Shown here one piece after another: positions 29,153-40,197 of a stretch of 64,000 nucleotides of DNA. The position numbers were made by a program, and so were the translations under genes. This stretch comes from Sphingomonas daechungensis (GTDB taxonomy: Bacteria; Pseudomonadota; Alphaproteobacteria; Sphingomonadales; Sphingomonadaceae), in NCBI RefSeq assembly GCF_014489495.1, contig NZ_CP060780.1, positions 248,001 through 312,000 on the forward strand, written 5' to 3'. The notes under the pieces were generated by a model. It was not told the DNA's origin. It did not search any database and was given only the letters and a program-made list of their open reading frames with translations. The number at the start of each line of letters is the position of its first letter. Within the stretch, counting starts at the first letter, position 1.

Positions 29153-30183
29153 TCAGCGGGATGGCAGCAGCAGGCTCGCATCGCCGTAGGAGTAGAAGCG
29201 GTAGTTCTGCGAGATCGCGTGGCCGTAGGCGGACTTCATGACGTCCAGTCCCATCAGCGCGCTGACAAGCATGAAGAGTGTCGATTTCGGCAAGTGAAAG
29301 TTGGTGACGAGCCCGTCGATCACCTTGAATCGATAGCCAGGCGTAATGAAGATCGCGGTGTCACCTGCGAATGGGTGAATGATGCCGTCGTCGTCGGCCG
29401 CGCTTTCGAGCAGGCGGAGGGACGTGGTTCCGACGGCAATGAGCCGACCGCCCGAAGATCGGACCTCGTTGAGCCTCTTTGCGGTTTCCGCGTCGATCCG
29501 GCCCCATTCGGCGTGCATCTTGTGCCCGCTGGTGTCCTCCGCCTTCACTGGCAGAAAAGTGCCTGCGCCCACGTGTAGCGTCAGCGTCTCGCGGCGATGC
29601 CGGCCTCGCCCAACTCCTCGATCAGGCGCGGCGTAAAGTGCAGGGCGGCGGTCGGAGCTGCAACGGCGCCATCCTCGCGGGCAAACATTGTCTGGTAGTC
29701 GCTGCGATCGGAGTCATCTGCCGGCCGCTTCGACGCGATGTAGGGCGGCAACGGCATCCGGCCGGCACGTTCGAGGAGGATCTCGACCGGCTCATCTCCC
29801 TCGAAGTGCAGCAGGATCGCCCCGTCATCGCCGCGATCGACAACAGCGGCCGTAACCCCTCCGCCGAACTCAACGGTGTCGTCTGTCCGCAGGCGCTTGG
29901 CATTGCGGACGAAGGCCCACCAGTCGCGCGGTCCTTCACGCTTGTGGAGCGTCGCTCCAATCTTCGCGTCCCCGCGGCGGCCTTCCAGCTGAGCCGGGAT
30001 CACGCGCGTATCGTTGAAGACGAGCGTGTCGCCGGGCCGGAGGAGGTTCGGCAGGTCGAGCACCGTCCTGTCCGAAATCTCCGTGCCCTCGACCAGCAGC
30101 AGTCGCGCCGAATCCCGCGGCTTGGCGGGTCTCAGCGCGATCAGCTCTGCCGGAAGGTCGAAATCGAAGAGGTCGACGCGCAT
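29153..30183 (-). CDS. queA: S-adenosylmethionine:tRNA ribosyltransferase-isomerase, ~343 aa, one frameshift
   Basis: Transfers and rearranges the ribosyl part of SAM onto preQ1-34 to give epoxyqueuosine, after Tgt. N-terminal [34 protein letters not shown] and [15 protein letters not shown]; after one missing base near 29583 the reading gives [19 protein letters not shown], then [19 protein letters not shown], all family marks. Starts 10 bp after the cyclophilin gene. In this window tgt lies 5 kb downstream. Confidence 0.93.
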
Positions 30184-30192
30184 TCGCGCCTG

Positions 30193-30767
30193 TTAGCCGC
30201 CCAGGCTCATGTGCACGATCTTGGTCGGGCTCTCAGGCGGTTCGCCCGGAGCGATACGGTCCACGGCGTCCATCCCGGAGATGACGCGGCCGTACACGGT
30301 GTACTTGTCATTGAGCGTCGCATTGGGCGCGAGCATGATGAAGAACTGGCTGTTCGCGCTGTCCACATTTTCGGACCGGGCTGCGCCAAGCATGCCCGCA
30401 TGAACGGCAACGTGTTGAACTCGGCCTTGAGGTCGGGAAGTGGAGAGCCGCCCTCGCCCGTCCCCTTGGGATCGCCGCCTTGCGCCATGAAGCCCGGCAC
30501 GACGCGGTGGAACGCAAGCCCGTCGTAAAATCCCTGGCGGACCAGGGTCTTCATTCGCTCGACATGGGCCGGAGCGGCATCAGGACGGAGCTGGATGACC
30601 ACGCGGCCGCCATTGCTGAGCTCGATGGTCAGGCGGTTGGTGGGATCGTTGGCGACCTCGGCCGGGGCGATGATCGTGAGCATGGGCCGCGCCGGCGCTT
30701 CGACCGCCGCAGGCTTGGCGGCAACCAACGCAAGTGCCGACAACGAAAACAATACCCTCCCAATCAT
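30193..30767 (-). CDS. Cyclophilin-type peptidyl-prolyl isomerase, exported, ~191 aa, one frameshift
   Basis: Hydrophobic N-terminus (VLFSLSALALVAA) for export, then the cyclophilin fold: QGFYDGLAFHRVVPGFMAQG with the catalytic Arg in FHRV, GDPKGTGEGGSPLPD and, after a missing base near 30400, MLGAARSENVDSANSQFFIM and YTVYGRVISGMD. Starts within the coaD stop (ATGA overlap) and precedes queA, an operon order I know from other alphaproteobacteria. Confidence 0.9.
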
Positions 30768-31266
30768 GCGCCCGCTTCTCCTTCGAGGTGCCTTTTGACG
30801 TCCGCGGCGACCGCCGGCGTGACGAACTTGTCGATGGACCCGCCATAGCGGGCAATTTCCTTAACCAGACGTGAGGCGATCGGCTGCAGCGACACGTCGG
30901 CCATCAGGAAGACGGTCTCGATGTCGTCATTCAGCTGCTGGTTCATGCCCGCCATCTGGAATTCATATTCGAAGTCGGCGACGGCCCTGAGACCGCGGAT
31001 GATCATCGACGCGTTCTGCGATTCCGCGAAGTCCATCAAGAGCGAGTTGAACTCCACAACCTGGATCTTGCCGTTCGCCAGTCCCGCAATCTCGCGCTTC
31101 ACCATGGCCAGGCGCTCGGAAAGCGAGAACATCGGCTCCTTTGACGGATTGGTCGTGACGCCGATGACCAGTTGGTCGACCAGGTGAACGCCTCGCCGGA
31201 TGATGTCGATATGGCCGAGCGTGATCGGATCGAACGTGCCCGGATAGACGCCAATGCGTTCCCCAT
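30764..31266 (-). CDS. coaD: Phosphopantetheine adenylyltransferase, ~167 aa, start disrupted
   Basis: Penultimate CoA synthesis step. RIGVYPGTFDPITLGHIDI holds the nucleotidyl-transferase T/HxGH motif; MIIRGLRAVADFEYEFQ and the C-terminal SRLVKEIARYGG are typical. No in-frame ATG: the ATG at 31266 is followed by GGGGAACGC and joins the correct frame only if one G is missing (MGERIGVYPG). Since coaD is essential, a base loss in the assembly is the likeliest reason. Lies just after ispA. Confidence 0.92.
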
Positions 31267-31275
31267 GCTGCCCCC

Positions 31276-32188
31276 TTAGTGCTTTCGCTCGATCGAAAAG
31301 CGCGCGAGCGTTCGGAGAAGGTCGGCCTCGGCGCCGTGCGCGTCGAGGTGCTCGATGGCCTGGCTGACGAGGAGCCTTGCCTGCTGCTCCGCCCGCTCCG
31401 GCCCAAGGACCGAGACGAACGTCGCCTTCCCCGCCTCCGCGTCCTTGCCCGTTCGCTTGCCGGCCGCACCCTCGTCGCCCCCGTGATCGATCAAATCGTC
31501 GGCGATCTGGAAGGCTAGGCCAATGTTACGCGCATAACCGCGATAAGGCGTCCGCGCATCCGCAGGCAGGCGCGCCATGATGCAGGGCGCTTCGACCGAA
31601 TATTCGATCAGGGCACCCGTTTTCAGCTGCTGGAGGCGCGTGATTGCCGGCAGGTCGAGCGTCTGCCCTTCCGCCGCCAGGTCCATCATCTGGCCGCCCG
31701 CCATCCCCACGGCCGGCCGCCTTGGCCAGCTCCAGGATCAGGTCCGCCCGCACGAAGGGGTCCTCGTGGGTGTCGGGCTCGGCAAGGATTTCGAACGCCA
31801 AAGCGTGAAGACTGTCTCCCGCAAGGACTGCGGCTGCTTCGCCGAATGCCTTGTGCACCGTCGGCTTGCCTCGGCGCAGGTCGTCATCGTCCATGCACGG
31901 AAGGTCGTCGTGAATCAGCGAATAGACGTGGATCGCCTCGATAGCGGCTCCGGCTCTCAGGGCCCGCTCGCGATCGATCCCGAACAGCTTTGCCGTCGCG
32001 ACCGTCAGAAGAGGGCGAAGCCGCTTGCCGCCACCGATCGCTGCATGCCGCATCGCTTCGAAGAGAACGTCCCGTCCATCACCGCGGGAAACCAGAAGTC
32101 GAGCGAACAGGTCGTCGATCTCGCCGCGGACCCGATCGGCTTCGGCGTCTAGCTCCAGCCGCGACCGATCGACGGTCTCAACCGGCAT
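31276..32188 (-). CDS. ispA: Polyprenyl (farnesyl) diphosphate synthase, ~304 aa, frameshifted
   Basis: First Asp-rich motif [15 protein letters not shown] and [10 protein letters not shown] upstream; second motif [10 protein letters not shown] downstream. Near 31700 the text reads GCCGGCCGTGGGG where the family expects [15 protein letters not shown], so two bases appear lost. ATG 32188 overlaps the xseB stop, as in many proteobacteria. Makes farnesyl diphosphate for quinone, carotenoid and cell-wall lipid synthesis. Confidence 0.93.
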
Positions 32189-32426
32189 CGAACGGCGTGA
32201 CTCCGGACGGACGGCCGTCAACCCCGAACGCGATCTGCTCGATCCGCTCCTGCGCAGCCTTCAGGCGAGCCTCGCAATGGCGGCGGAGACGATCCCCTTC
32301 CTGGTAGAGCTCGATGGACTGGTCGAGCGGCGCCTCACCGCGCTCCAGCAGGCGCACGATTTCCTCGAGCCGTGCAAGCGCTGCCTCGAAGCTCAATTCG
32401 TTCTGCGGTTCCGGTGCGTCCATCAC
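32178..32426 (-). CDS. xseB: Exodeoxyribonuclease VII small subunit
   Basis: 82 residues; [19 protein letters not shown] and [18 protein letters not shown] are the family core. Partner of XseA, which is not in the window. First gene of the xseB-ispA-coaD-cyclophilin-queA run. Confidence 0.94.
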   Translation of the reverse strand: MMDAPEPQNELSFEAALARLEEIVRLLERGEAPLDQSIELYQEGDRLRRHCEARLKAAQERIEQIAFGVDGRPSGVTPFDAG

Positions 32427-32454
32427 AGAGGAATGACCCTCCTAGAGTGCCGAA

Positions 32455-33162
32455 TCAACCGTCTGAGCGCTTGAACGGATCGCGGATGCCCGGGACGATC
32501 TCGTCCGACGGCGCTTCGTCCCCTGCCTCGGCAGCCGCGAGAGCAGCCTCGGCTTCGCGGGCGTGCAGTTCGCGCTCGTGGCGCAGTTGCTCGATCAGGG
32601 CGTCGCGGTCGCTCTCAAAGCGCTCGTCGGTCGGAGCGGCGGCACCGGCGGCCTTCTGAGCCTTGGCGATCGAGGCATCGAGCTCACGCTGGCTGGTCAG
32701 TCCAAGCGTGACGGGGTCCTTCGGAGTGATGTTCGCCATGTTCCAATGCGAGCGCTCGCGGATGGCCGCGATGGTCGTGCGCGTTGTGCCGATCAGCTTG
32801 CTGATCTGGCCGTCGCTGACCTCCGGATGGTTCTTGATGATCCAGGCGATCCCATCAGGCTTGTCCTGGCGCTTCGACACCGGAGTGTAGCGCGGGCCCT
32901 TGGTTCGGCGGACGGGGTCCGGGGCCTTGTGCATCTGCAGCACGTAGTTCGGGTCCTCCTGGCCCTTCTCGATCTCCTCGTGGGTCAGCTCGCCGGCGCG
33001 GATCGGGTCGCGGCCGGTCAGCTTGGTCGCGGCCGTGTCATCGGCGATGGCCTGCACTTCGAGGATATGCAGCCCGCAGAATTCGGCGATCTGCTCGAAG
33101 GTGAGCGACGTATTTTCAACCAGCCAGGAGGCGGTCGCATGGGGCATCAGGGGCTGGGCCAA
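32455..33162 (-). CDS. trcR: DUF1013 cell-cycle transcriptional regulator TrcR
   Basis: 235 residues. Start chosen as TTG 33162 because GGAGAG lies six bases before it and the result, MAQPLMPHATASWLVENTSL, has the family N-terminus. A helix-turn-helix-like region FEQIAEFCGLHILEVQAIAD and a second, DGQISKLIGTTRTTIAAIRE, are visible; the C-terminal part is a charged coil. DUF1013 proteins are alphaproteobacterial and TrcR influences cell-cycle transcription. Intact. Confidence 0.9.
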   Translation of the reverse strand: MAQPLMPHATASWLVENTSLTFEQIAEFCGLHILEVQAIADDTAATKLTGRDPIRAGELTHEEIEKGQEDPNYVLQMHKAPDPVRRTKGPRYTPVSKRQDKPDGIAWIIKNHPEVSDGQISKLIGTTRTTIAAIRERSHWNMANITPKDPVTLGLTSQRELDASIAKAQKAAGAAAPTDERFESDRDALIEQLRHERELHAREAEAALAAAEAGDEAPSDEIVPGIRDPFKRSDG

Positions 33163-33180
33163 CGGTTCTCTCCGGTCGTC

Positions 33181-33215
33181 CAAAAATGAATAGGGCCGCC
33201 CCTTGCGGAGCGGCC
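33181..33215 (-). terminator. Possible terminator of the glutathione transferase gene
   Basis: Minus strand GGCCGC-TCCGCAAGGG-GCGGCC, then TATTCATTTTTG. The stem is good, but the T run begins several bases after it, so it may be weak. Confidence 0.4.
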
Positions 33216-33260
33216 AGCGTTGGCGGCGATGTACGCTTGCCACGGCGTTGGGGCAAGGTC

Positions 33261-33877
33261 TCAGTCGCTCATCGCAATATGCTTCGGAAGCACCATGATC
33301 CGCTCCATCCAGGCGATCACATTCGGGTAGAGCTCAAGGTCGAAATCGGCCTCGTCGGCGACATGCGTGTAGGCAAACAGGCAGATATCCGCGAGGCTTA
33401 GCGCATCGCCGACCAGCCACTCCCGGCCGGCAAGGTGGTCGTCCAGTAGCTTCAAGGCTTCGTTACCCGCCTTGCGCTTCACTCCAATCTGGTCGCGCTG
33501 AAGTCCCGACAGGGCATCGAGGCCGACATAGCGAAGCCAGAAGCGGAGCGTCGCGATATTCGGCTCGTGATTGTACTGCTCCCAGAACATCCACCTCAGC
33601 ATGTCGGCCCGGTCGAACCGGTCCGCCGGGATCAAGGCGCTTCCGTCGGCGAGGTAGAAGCAGGCGGCATTGCTCTCGGGAATGAACCGGTCGCCGTCCT
33701 GGAGCACAGGGATCCGGCCGTTGGCATTTACGTTTGCCAGAAATTCAGGCGTTCGCGTCTCGCCTCTCATGATGTCATAGTCGCGCCGCTCCAGCGGGAT
33801 TCCAAGATGAGCGGCAGTCAGCCGGACTTTGTAGCAATTTCCCGACGGCGCGTATTCGTGCAGGATCGTCTGCCCAT
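33261..33877 (-). CDS. Glutathione S-transferase family protein, ~205 aa, start disrupted
   Basis: Thioredoxin-like N-domain ILHEYAPSGNCYKVRLTAAH, NANGRIPVLQDGD and IPESNAACFYLAD (the Glu-Ser of the GSH site), then a helical C-domain with LAGREWLVGDALSLADICLF. The frame has no ATG at the expected place; ATG 33877 (ATGGGCAG) fits if one G is missing, giving MGQTILHEY. Substrate unknown. Confidence 0.87.
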
Positions 33878-33901
33878 GTTCATCGCTCCGTTCAGCCTGC
33901 C

Positions 33902-35312
33902 TTACATCCGGTAGAAGCCTGCTAGCCAGCCGCTCTCGCAATAGCGAGGTTGGGTCGAGTGTGCTGGGTCTGGGCCCGGCGGCAGGCATTCCTGCGCCTC
34001 GTCCGAAAGGTCTGCAACCCAAGGTCTCGGCCACACGGCCAGCGGGTGGTTGTGATCCGCGCGCCAGGCGCGCACCTCGTCCGGCCAGGATGGCCATGGG
34101 CAAAATCCTCTAGCGGGAGCTGGTAGTGATAGGCGCCGGTGATCAGCATGAGAAGGCAGAGTGCAGCGAAGATCGATCGGCGGAACTCCGTCCGCATAGC
34201 CAGCACCAGCAGCGCGAGGCCGACAAGCACAAGGGCAGGAAATTGTAACGCTCTCCTCCCTGGATGTTGAATGCGCTGAGTGGGTTCAGAGTGGCCATTC
34301 CGACCCCGAAGGTGACTGCCGAGATGGAGAGTCCAGACAGGACCAGCCAGACTGCCGCGTCACGCCGCTGCGCGGCTTTCCAGACCAACGCCGCGAAGAG
34401 AGCGACCGTAGCCGCAGATGCCAGCCACACGAGGACACCACCTTCAAGCAGTGAATCGACGATGGTCATCGCGACACGATTGCCAAGCTGGATGCCAACG
34501 GCGGGCAAGGCGATCATGCGGACGAGCATGACCGCCGGAATCAAGGCCGGATTGAGCGGATGCCCGCGAACCGGGCTCGGCCCGTAGAAGATCAGCAGTT
34601 GGAGCGCGGCGCCAACGGCCAATACCCCGAATTGCCAGGCTCGCCCGGTGTCACGATCCAGGAACGCCCGCAATGCGAAGAAGGGCAACAGCACGATGGC
34701 GCCCGGCCCGCAAAGCGGCGCCAGAAACAGAAGCAGTTGATAACTCGCTCTCGCCAGCCGGCTGTCGGGAACGTCCAGCGCGAGGATGATCCCCGTGCAG
34801 AGCGCCAGGTGGAACTGAATGTGAAGGACGTTGAAGGACACCTCCGACGTCGCCGGCATGATCGCGATCATCAGCAGTGCGACGACGACCGCCAGCCGAT
34901 TGGCCAGCCACTGTGCCTTTCCGGTGAGGATCAGGACGCCGGGCAAGACCTGGAACGCCAGCCCGATCGTCATGGTGATGTACGGGGCGCGCTCGAGCGA
35001 AACCACTCCGCCCTTCACCAATTCGGCGACCAGCACGGTCGACGCATTGGCGCCAAGGTTCCAGTAGCCGGCAAAGGGCCGAAATAGCGCGTCGAGCCAC
35101 GGATGATGCCACGCATAAGCGAGGAAGACCGTCGCCTCCTCGTCCTGAAAGCGGCCATGCGTCCAAGCATCCGGCAGGCGGAGAGCTACGAGCAACGTAA
35201 AGGCGGCGAAAAGTGCCCAGCGCTGGCCGACGGTAAATACCGATCGGGCACCCAAGGGCGAATCCGGCACGGCGGCGGCTGGTCGCGGCGGTGCGCGCAG
35301 GCGGTTCAGCAT
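33902..35312 (-). CDS. Polytopic membrane protein of unknown function, ~470 aa, two frameshifts
   Basis: About ten hydrophobic segments: e.g. WALFAAFTLLVALRLPDAW, RLAVVVALLMIAIMP, FHLALCTGIILAL. Aromatic HG-rich first loop (WTHGRFQDEEATVFLAYAWH) recalls lipid-linked sugar transferases (GT-C fold). Frame changes near 34220 and 34090 lead to the C-terminal soluble part (SWPDEVRAWRADHNHPLAVW) ending at 33902. Could be a GT-C glycosyltransferase, not proven. Confidence 0.65.
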
Positions 35313-35363
35313 CAAATGAGGATACAAATCGGCGCAGGCATCGATCGAATGTTGTGCGGCTTT

Positions 35364-36339
35364 CTAGCGAACGGTCAACACGATCTTGCCGACATGCTCG
35401 CCTGCTTCCATCCGGGCGTGTGCCTCGGCCGCGCGGTCGAGGGGACGCTGCTGTCGATGACGGGCTTCAACCGGCCGCCCTCCACGTAAGGCCAGACGGT
35501 TCGCGCAATCTCGTCGGCCACCATCGTCTTGAATTCGACCGAGCGCGGCCGAAGCGTCGAGCCGGTCAAGGTCAAGCGCCGTCGCATGATCTCCGGGATT
35601 AGCACTTCGGATTTCGCACCCTGCTGGAAGGCGATCGAAACGTGGCGGCCATCGTCCGACAGGCTCGCAAGGTTGCGGGGAACGTAGTCTCCGCCGACCA
35701 TGTCGAGGACGACCGACACGCCTTCACCGTCCGTAACCCTCTTCACTTCGGCTACGAAATCCTGAGTCCGGTAATTGACCGCGGCTGCCGCTCCGAGCTC
35801 TAGCGCCCGCGCGCATTTCTCATCGGTGCCGCAGGTCACGATGACCTTGAGGTTGAACAGCTTGCCGAGAGCGATTGCCATCGTGCCGATGCCGCTGGTT
35901 CCGCCATGCACCAGAACCGCGTCTCCTTCCGCAGCATAGCCGCGTTCGAACAGGTTTACCCAGACGGTGAAGAGCGTCTCAGGCATGGCCGCAGCCTCGG
36001 CCAGCGTCAAGACTTCCGGCACGACGAAACAGGTACCTGCAGGGGCGACGCAATATTCGGCATACCCGCCGCCCGCGACCAAGGCACAGACCTTCTTGCC
36101 GAGGAGCTCGCCGGCGCCCTCCCCGGCCTCGACCACTGTTCCCGCAACTTCCAATCCGAGGATGTCGGGCGCGCCCGGAGGCGGCGGATAGAGCCCGCGG
36201 CGTTGCAGGATATCGGGACGATTGACCCCGGCCGCGGCGACCTGAATGAGGACTTCGCCGGGTCCGACCCTGGGACGGGTCGCTCGACAACGGTGAGCTC
36301 TTCGGCTCCGTCGGGCTGGGGCGCGACAATCGCCTTCAT
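35364..36339 (-). CDS. NAD(P)H quinone oxidoreductase, zinc-free MDR type, ~325 aa, two frameshifts
   Basis: Start ATG 36339 (MKAIVAPQPDGAEELTVV); a missing base near 36280 restores GPGEVLIQVAAAGVNRPDIL. GroES-like fold with GLYPPPPGAPDILGLEVAG, then the nucleotide fold with VLVHGGTSGIGTMAIALG (NADPH loop). A second loss near 35455 restores LDRAAEAHARMEAGEHVGKI and the stop at 35364. The PIG3/QorA group reduces quinones by one electron; substrate not shown. Confidence 0.88.
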
Positions 36340-36375
36340 TGTGGCTGGAACTGGGCTGGTCACTGGCTCGCGCTT

Positions 36376-36404
36376 ATTGACAGGGCGGCCGCAAGGGTCA
36401 ACGA
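36376..36404 (+). promoter_or_regulatory. Weak promoter candidate before the DUF1192 gene
   Basis: TTGACA, 17 bp, AACGAT, ending nine bases before the ATG at 36413, so the transcript would have almost no leader. The -10 is a poor match. Confidence 0.25.
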
Positions 36405-36412
36405 TTCCCGGC

Positions 36413-36610
36413 ATGGATCTTGACGATCTTTTCCCGAGCAAGCCGGGCGATCCCTTGGTCGAGCTTGCCAAGCAGGACCTCGACCCCATTTCGATCGAGG
36501 AGCTGCTGGCGCGGATCGAAGCCTTGAAGACCGAAATCGCCCGGGTCGAAGCACACATGAACCGTGCCCAGGCGCACCGTTCGGCCGCCGAGGAACTGTT
36601 CAAAAAGTAG
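36413..36610 (+). CDS. DUF1192 family small protein
   Basis: 65 residues: acidic start MDLDDLFPSKPGDPLVELAK, then SIEELLARIEALKTEIARVE, a coiled coil. Typical length and sequence for DUF1192, a common alphaproteobacterial family of unknown function. Divergent from the oxidoreductase gene. Confidence 0.88.
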   Translation: MDLDDLFPSKPGDPLVELAKQDLDPISIEELLARIEALKTEIARVEAHMNRAQAHRSAAEELFKK

Positions 36611-36765
36611 GTTCCGAGCTGCCGCATTCAGGCTCAACCAAGCTTTCTGAGCGATATTCTGGGGATAAGCGGCTCATCGCCCCTTGATTGAGCGCCAAGC
36701 GCGTATGACATTTGGTAAGTGAGCCCGGGCCAATTTCCGGGGACCCGGGCAGGAGTAACACCTAA
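36611..36765 (+). promoter_or_regulatory. clpA upstream region with ribosome site
   Basis: Holds CAGGAG about 10 bases before the clpA ATG. No certain -35/-10 pair. clpS, often found here, is absent. Confidence 0.4.
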
Positions 36766-39108
<2,343 letters not shown>

Positions 39109-39127
39109 GCTCGCAAACACCTACGAG

Positions 39128-39156
39128 GGCCGGGATGATCTCCCGGCCTTTTTTTT
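39128..39156 (+). terminator. Intrinsic terminator of clpA
   Basis: GGCCGGGA-TGATC-TCCCGGCC followed by eight T. Placed 20 bp after the clpA stop. Confidence 0.93.
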
Positions 39157-39232
39157 GCGCGCGCTTCATTTGTAGGACAATTGATTGTCGGCTAAGCCCC
39201 GCGTGAGGCGCGTTAGGGGAGGTCGAGTGCGT

Positions 39233-40189
39233 ATGAACATATTGGCGAGGCTGAACGGTCTGACGCGGTCGACTGCGTTCGGAATGATGGTCGGACTGGC
39301 ATGCTCCATCGCTACGCCCGCCCATGCGCAGAACGACAAGATGGTCCCGGTCGCGGTTCCGGATCAGCCGAATGCAATCGTGCTTGGAACCGGAAATTTG
39401 CCCGATAACGCCGCGCCGGAGAGCTGGCACCGCCAGTATGAGAAGCTGTTCGCTCGCAACGTCACCGTAGCCACGCTGACACCGTTTCTGCCTGATCCGG
39501 CAAAGGCGAACGGGACTGCGGTTGTAGTTGCGCCAGGCGGCGGTTTCCGGACGCTTTCGATGGAAAATGAAGGCTGGGACGTGGCCCGCGCACTCGCGGA
39601 TCGGGGCGTTGCGGCATTCGTGCTGAAGTATCGCCTCGTTCCGACGCCGGAGGGCATGCCGGCATTTGAGAAATCCATGGCCGACATGTTCGCGGGCGTC
39701 GCCTCGGCCCCTCGCCCGCCGATGACGATGGAAAGCGCAGTCCCGCAACTCGCGCCGCAAATCGCCGATTCCCGGGCCGCGTTCGCGCTCATCCGCAAAA
39801 GGGCGGGCGAATGGCACGTCAATCCTGATCGCATCGGAATGGTCGGCTTTTCCGCAGGCGCCATGCTGACGTTGGTGACAGCCCTTGCCGGCGAGGATGC
39901 CAAACCGGCCTTCATCGGGACGATTTACGGTCCGCTGGCGGCAGTGAAGGTTCCTGCTGACGCGCCACCCATTTTCGTTGCCCTCGCGGCGGACGATCCG
40001 CTGTTTGCCGGCAAGGGCATGGGTCTGATCGAAAGCTGGACGGCGGCCAAGCGGCCCGCGGAGTTCCACCTCTACGAACAGGGCGGCCACGGCTTTGGCA
40101 TGTATCCCAAGGAGACGACGAGCACCGGCTGGTTCGACGCTTTCGTCAAATGGATGGGCATGCACGGCATGCTGAAACCCGCGCAGTAG
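39233..40189 (+). CDS. Secreted alpha/beta-hydrolase, carbohydrate acetylesterase type
   Basis: 318 residues from ATG 39233, after an AGGGGAGG ribosome site. Signal peptide with cleavage after TPAHA. VVVAPGGGFRTLSMENEGWD (oxyanion loop), nucleophile Ser in MVGFSAGAM, Asp in ALAADDPLF and His in EQGGHGFGMY. Group resembles BD-FAE/acetyl xylan esterases; the next gene is a beta-xylosidase, so removal of acetyl groups from xylan is likely. Intact. Confidence 0.82.
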   Translation: MNILARLNGLTRSTAFGMMVGLACSIATPAHAQNDKMVPVAVPDQPNAIVLGTGNLPDNAAPESWHRQYEKLFARNVTVATLTPFLPDPAKANGTAVVVAPGGGFRTLSMENEGWDVARALADRGVAAFVLKYRLVPTPEGMPAFEKSMADMFAGVASAPRPPMTMESAVPQLAPQIADSRAAFALIRKRAGEWHVNPDRIGMVGFSAGAMLTLVTALAGEDAKPAFIGTIYGPLAAVKVPADAPPIFVALAADDPLFAGKGMGLIESWTAAKRPAEFHLYEQGGHGFGMYPKETTSTGWFDAFVKWMGMHGMLKPAQ

Positions 40190-40197
40190 GCCGGCCG

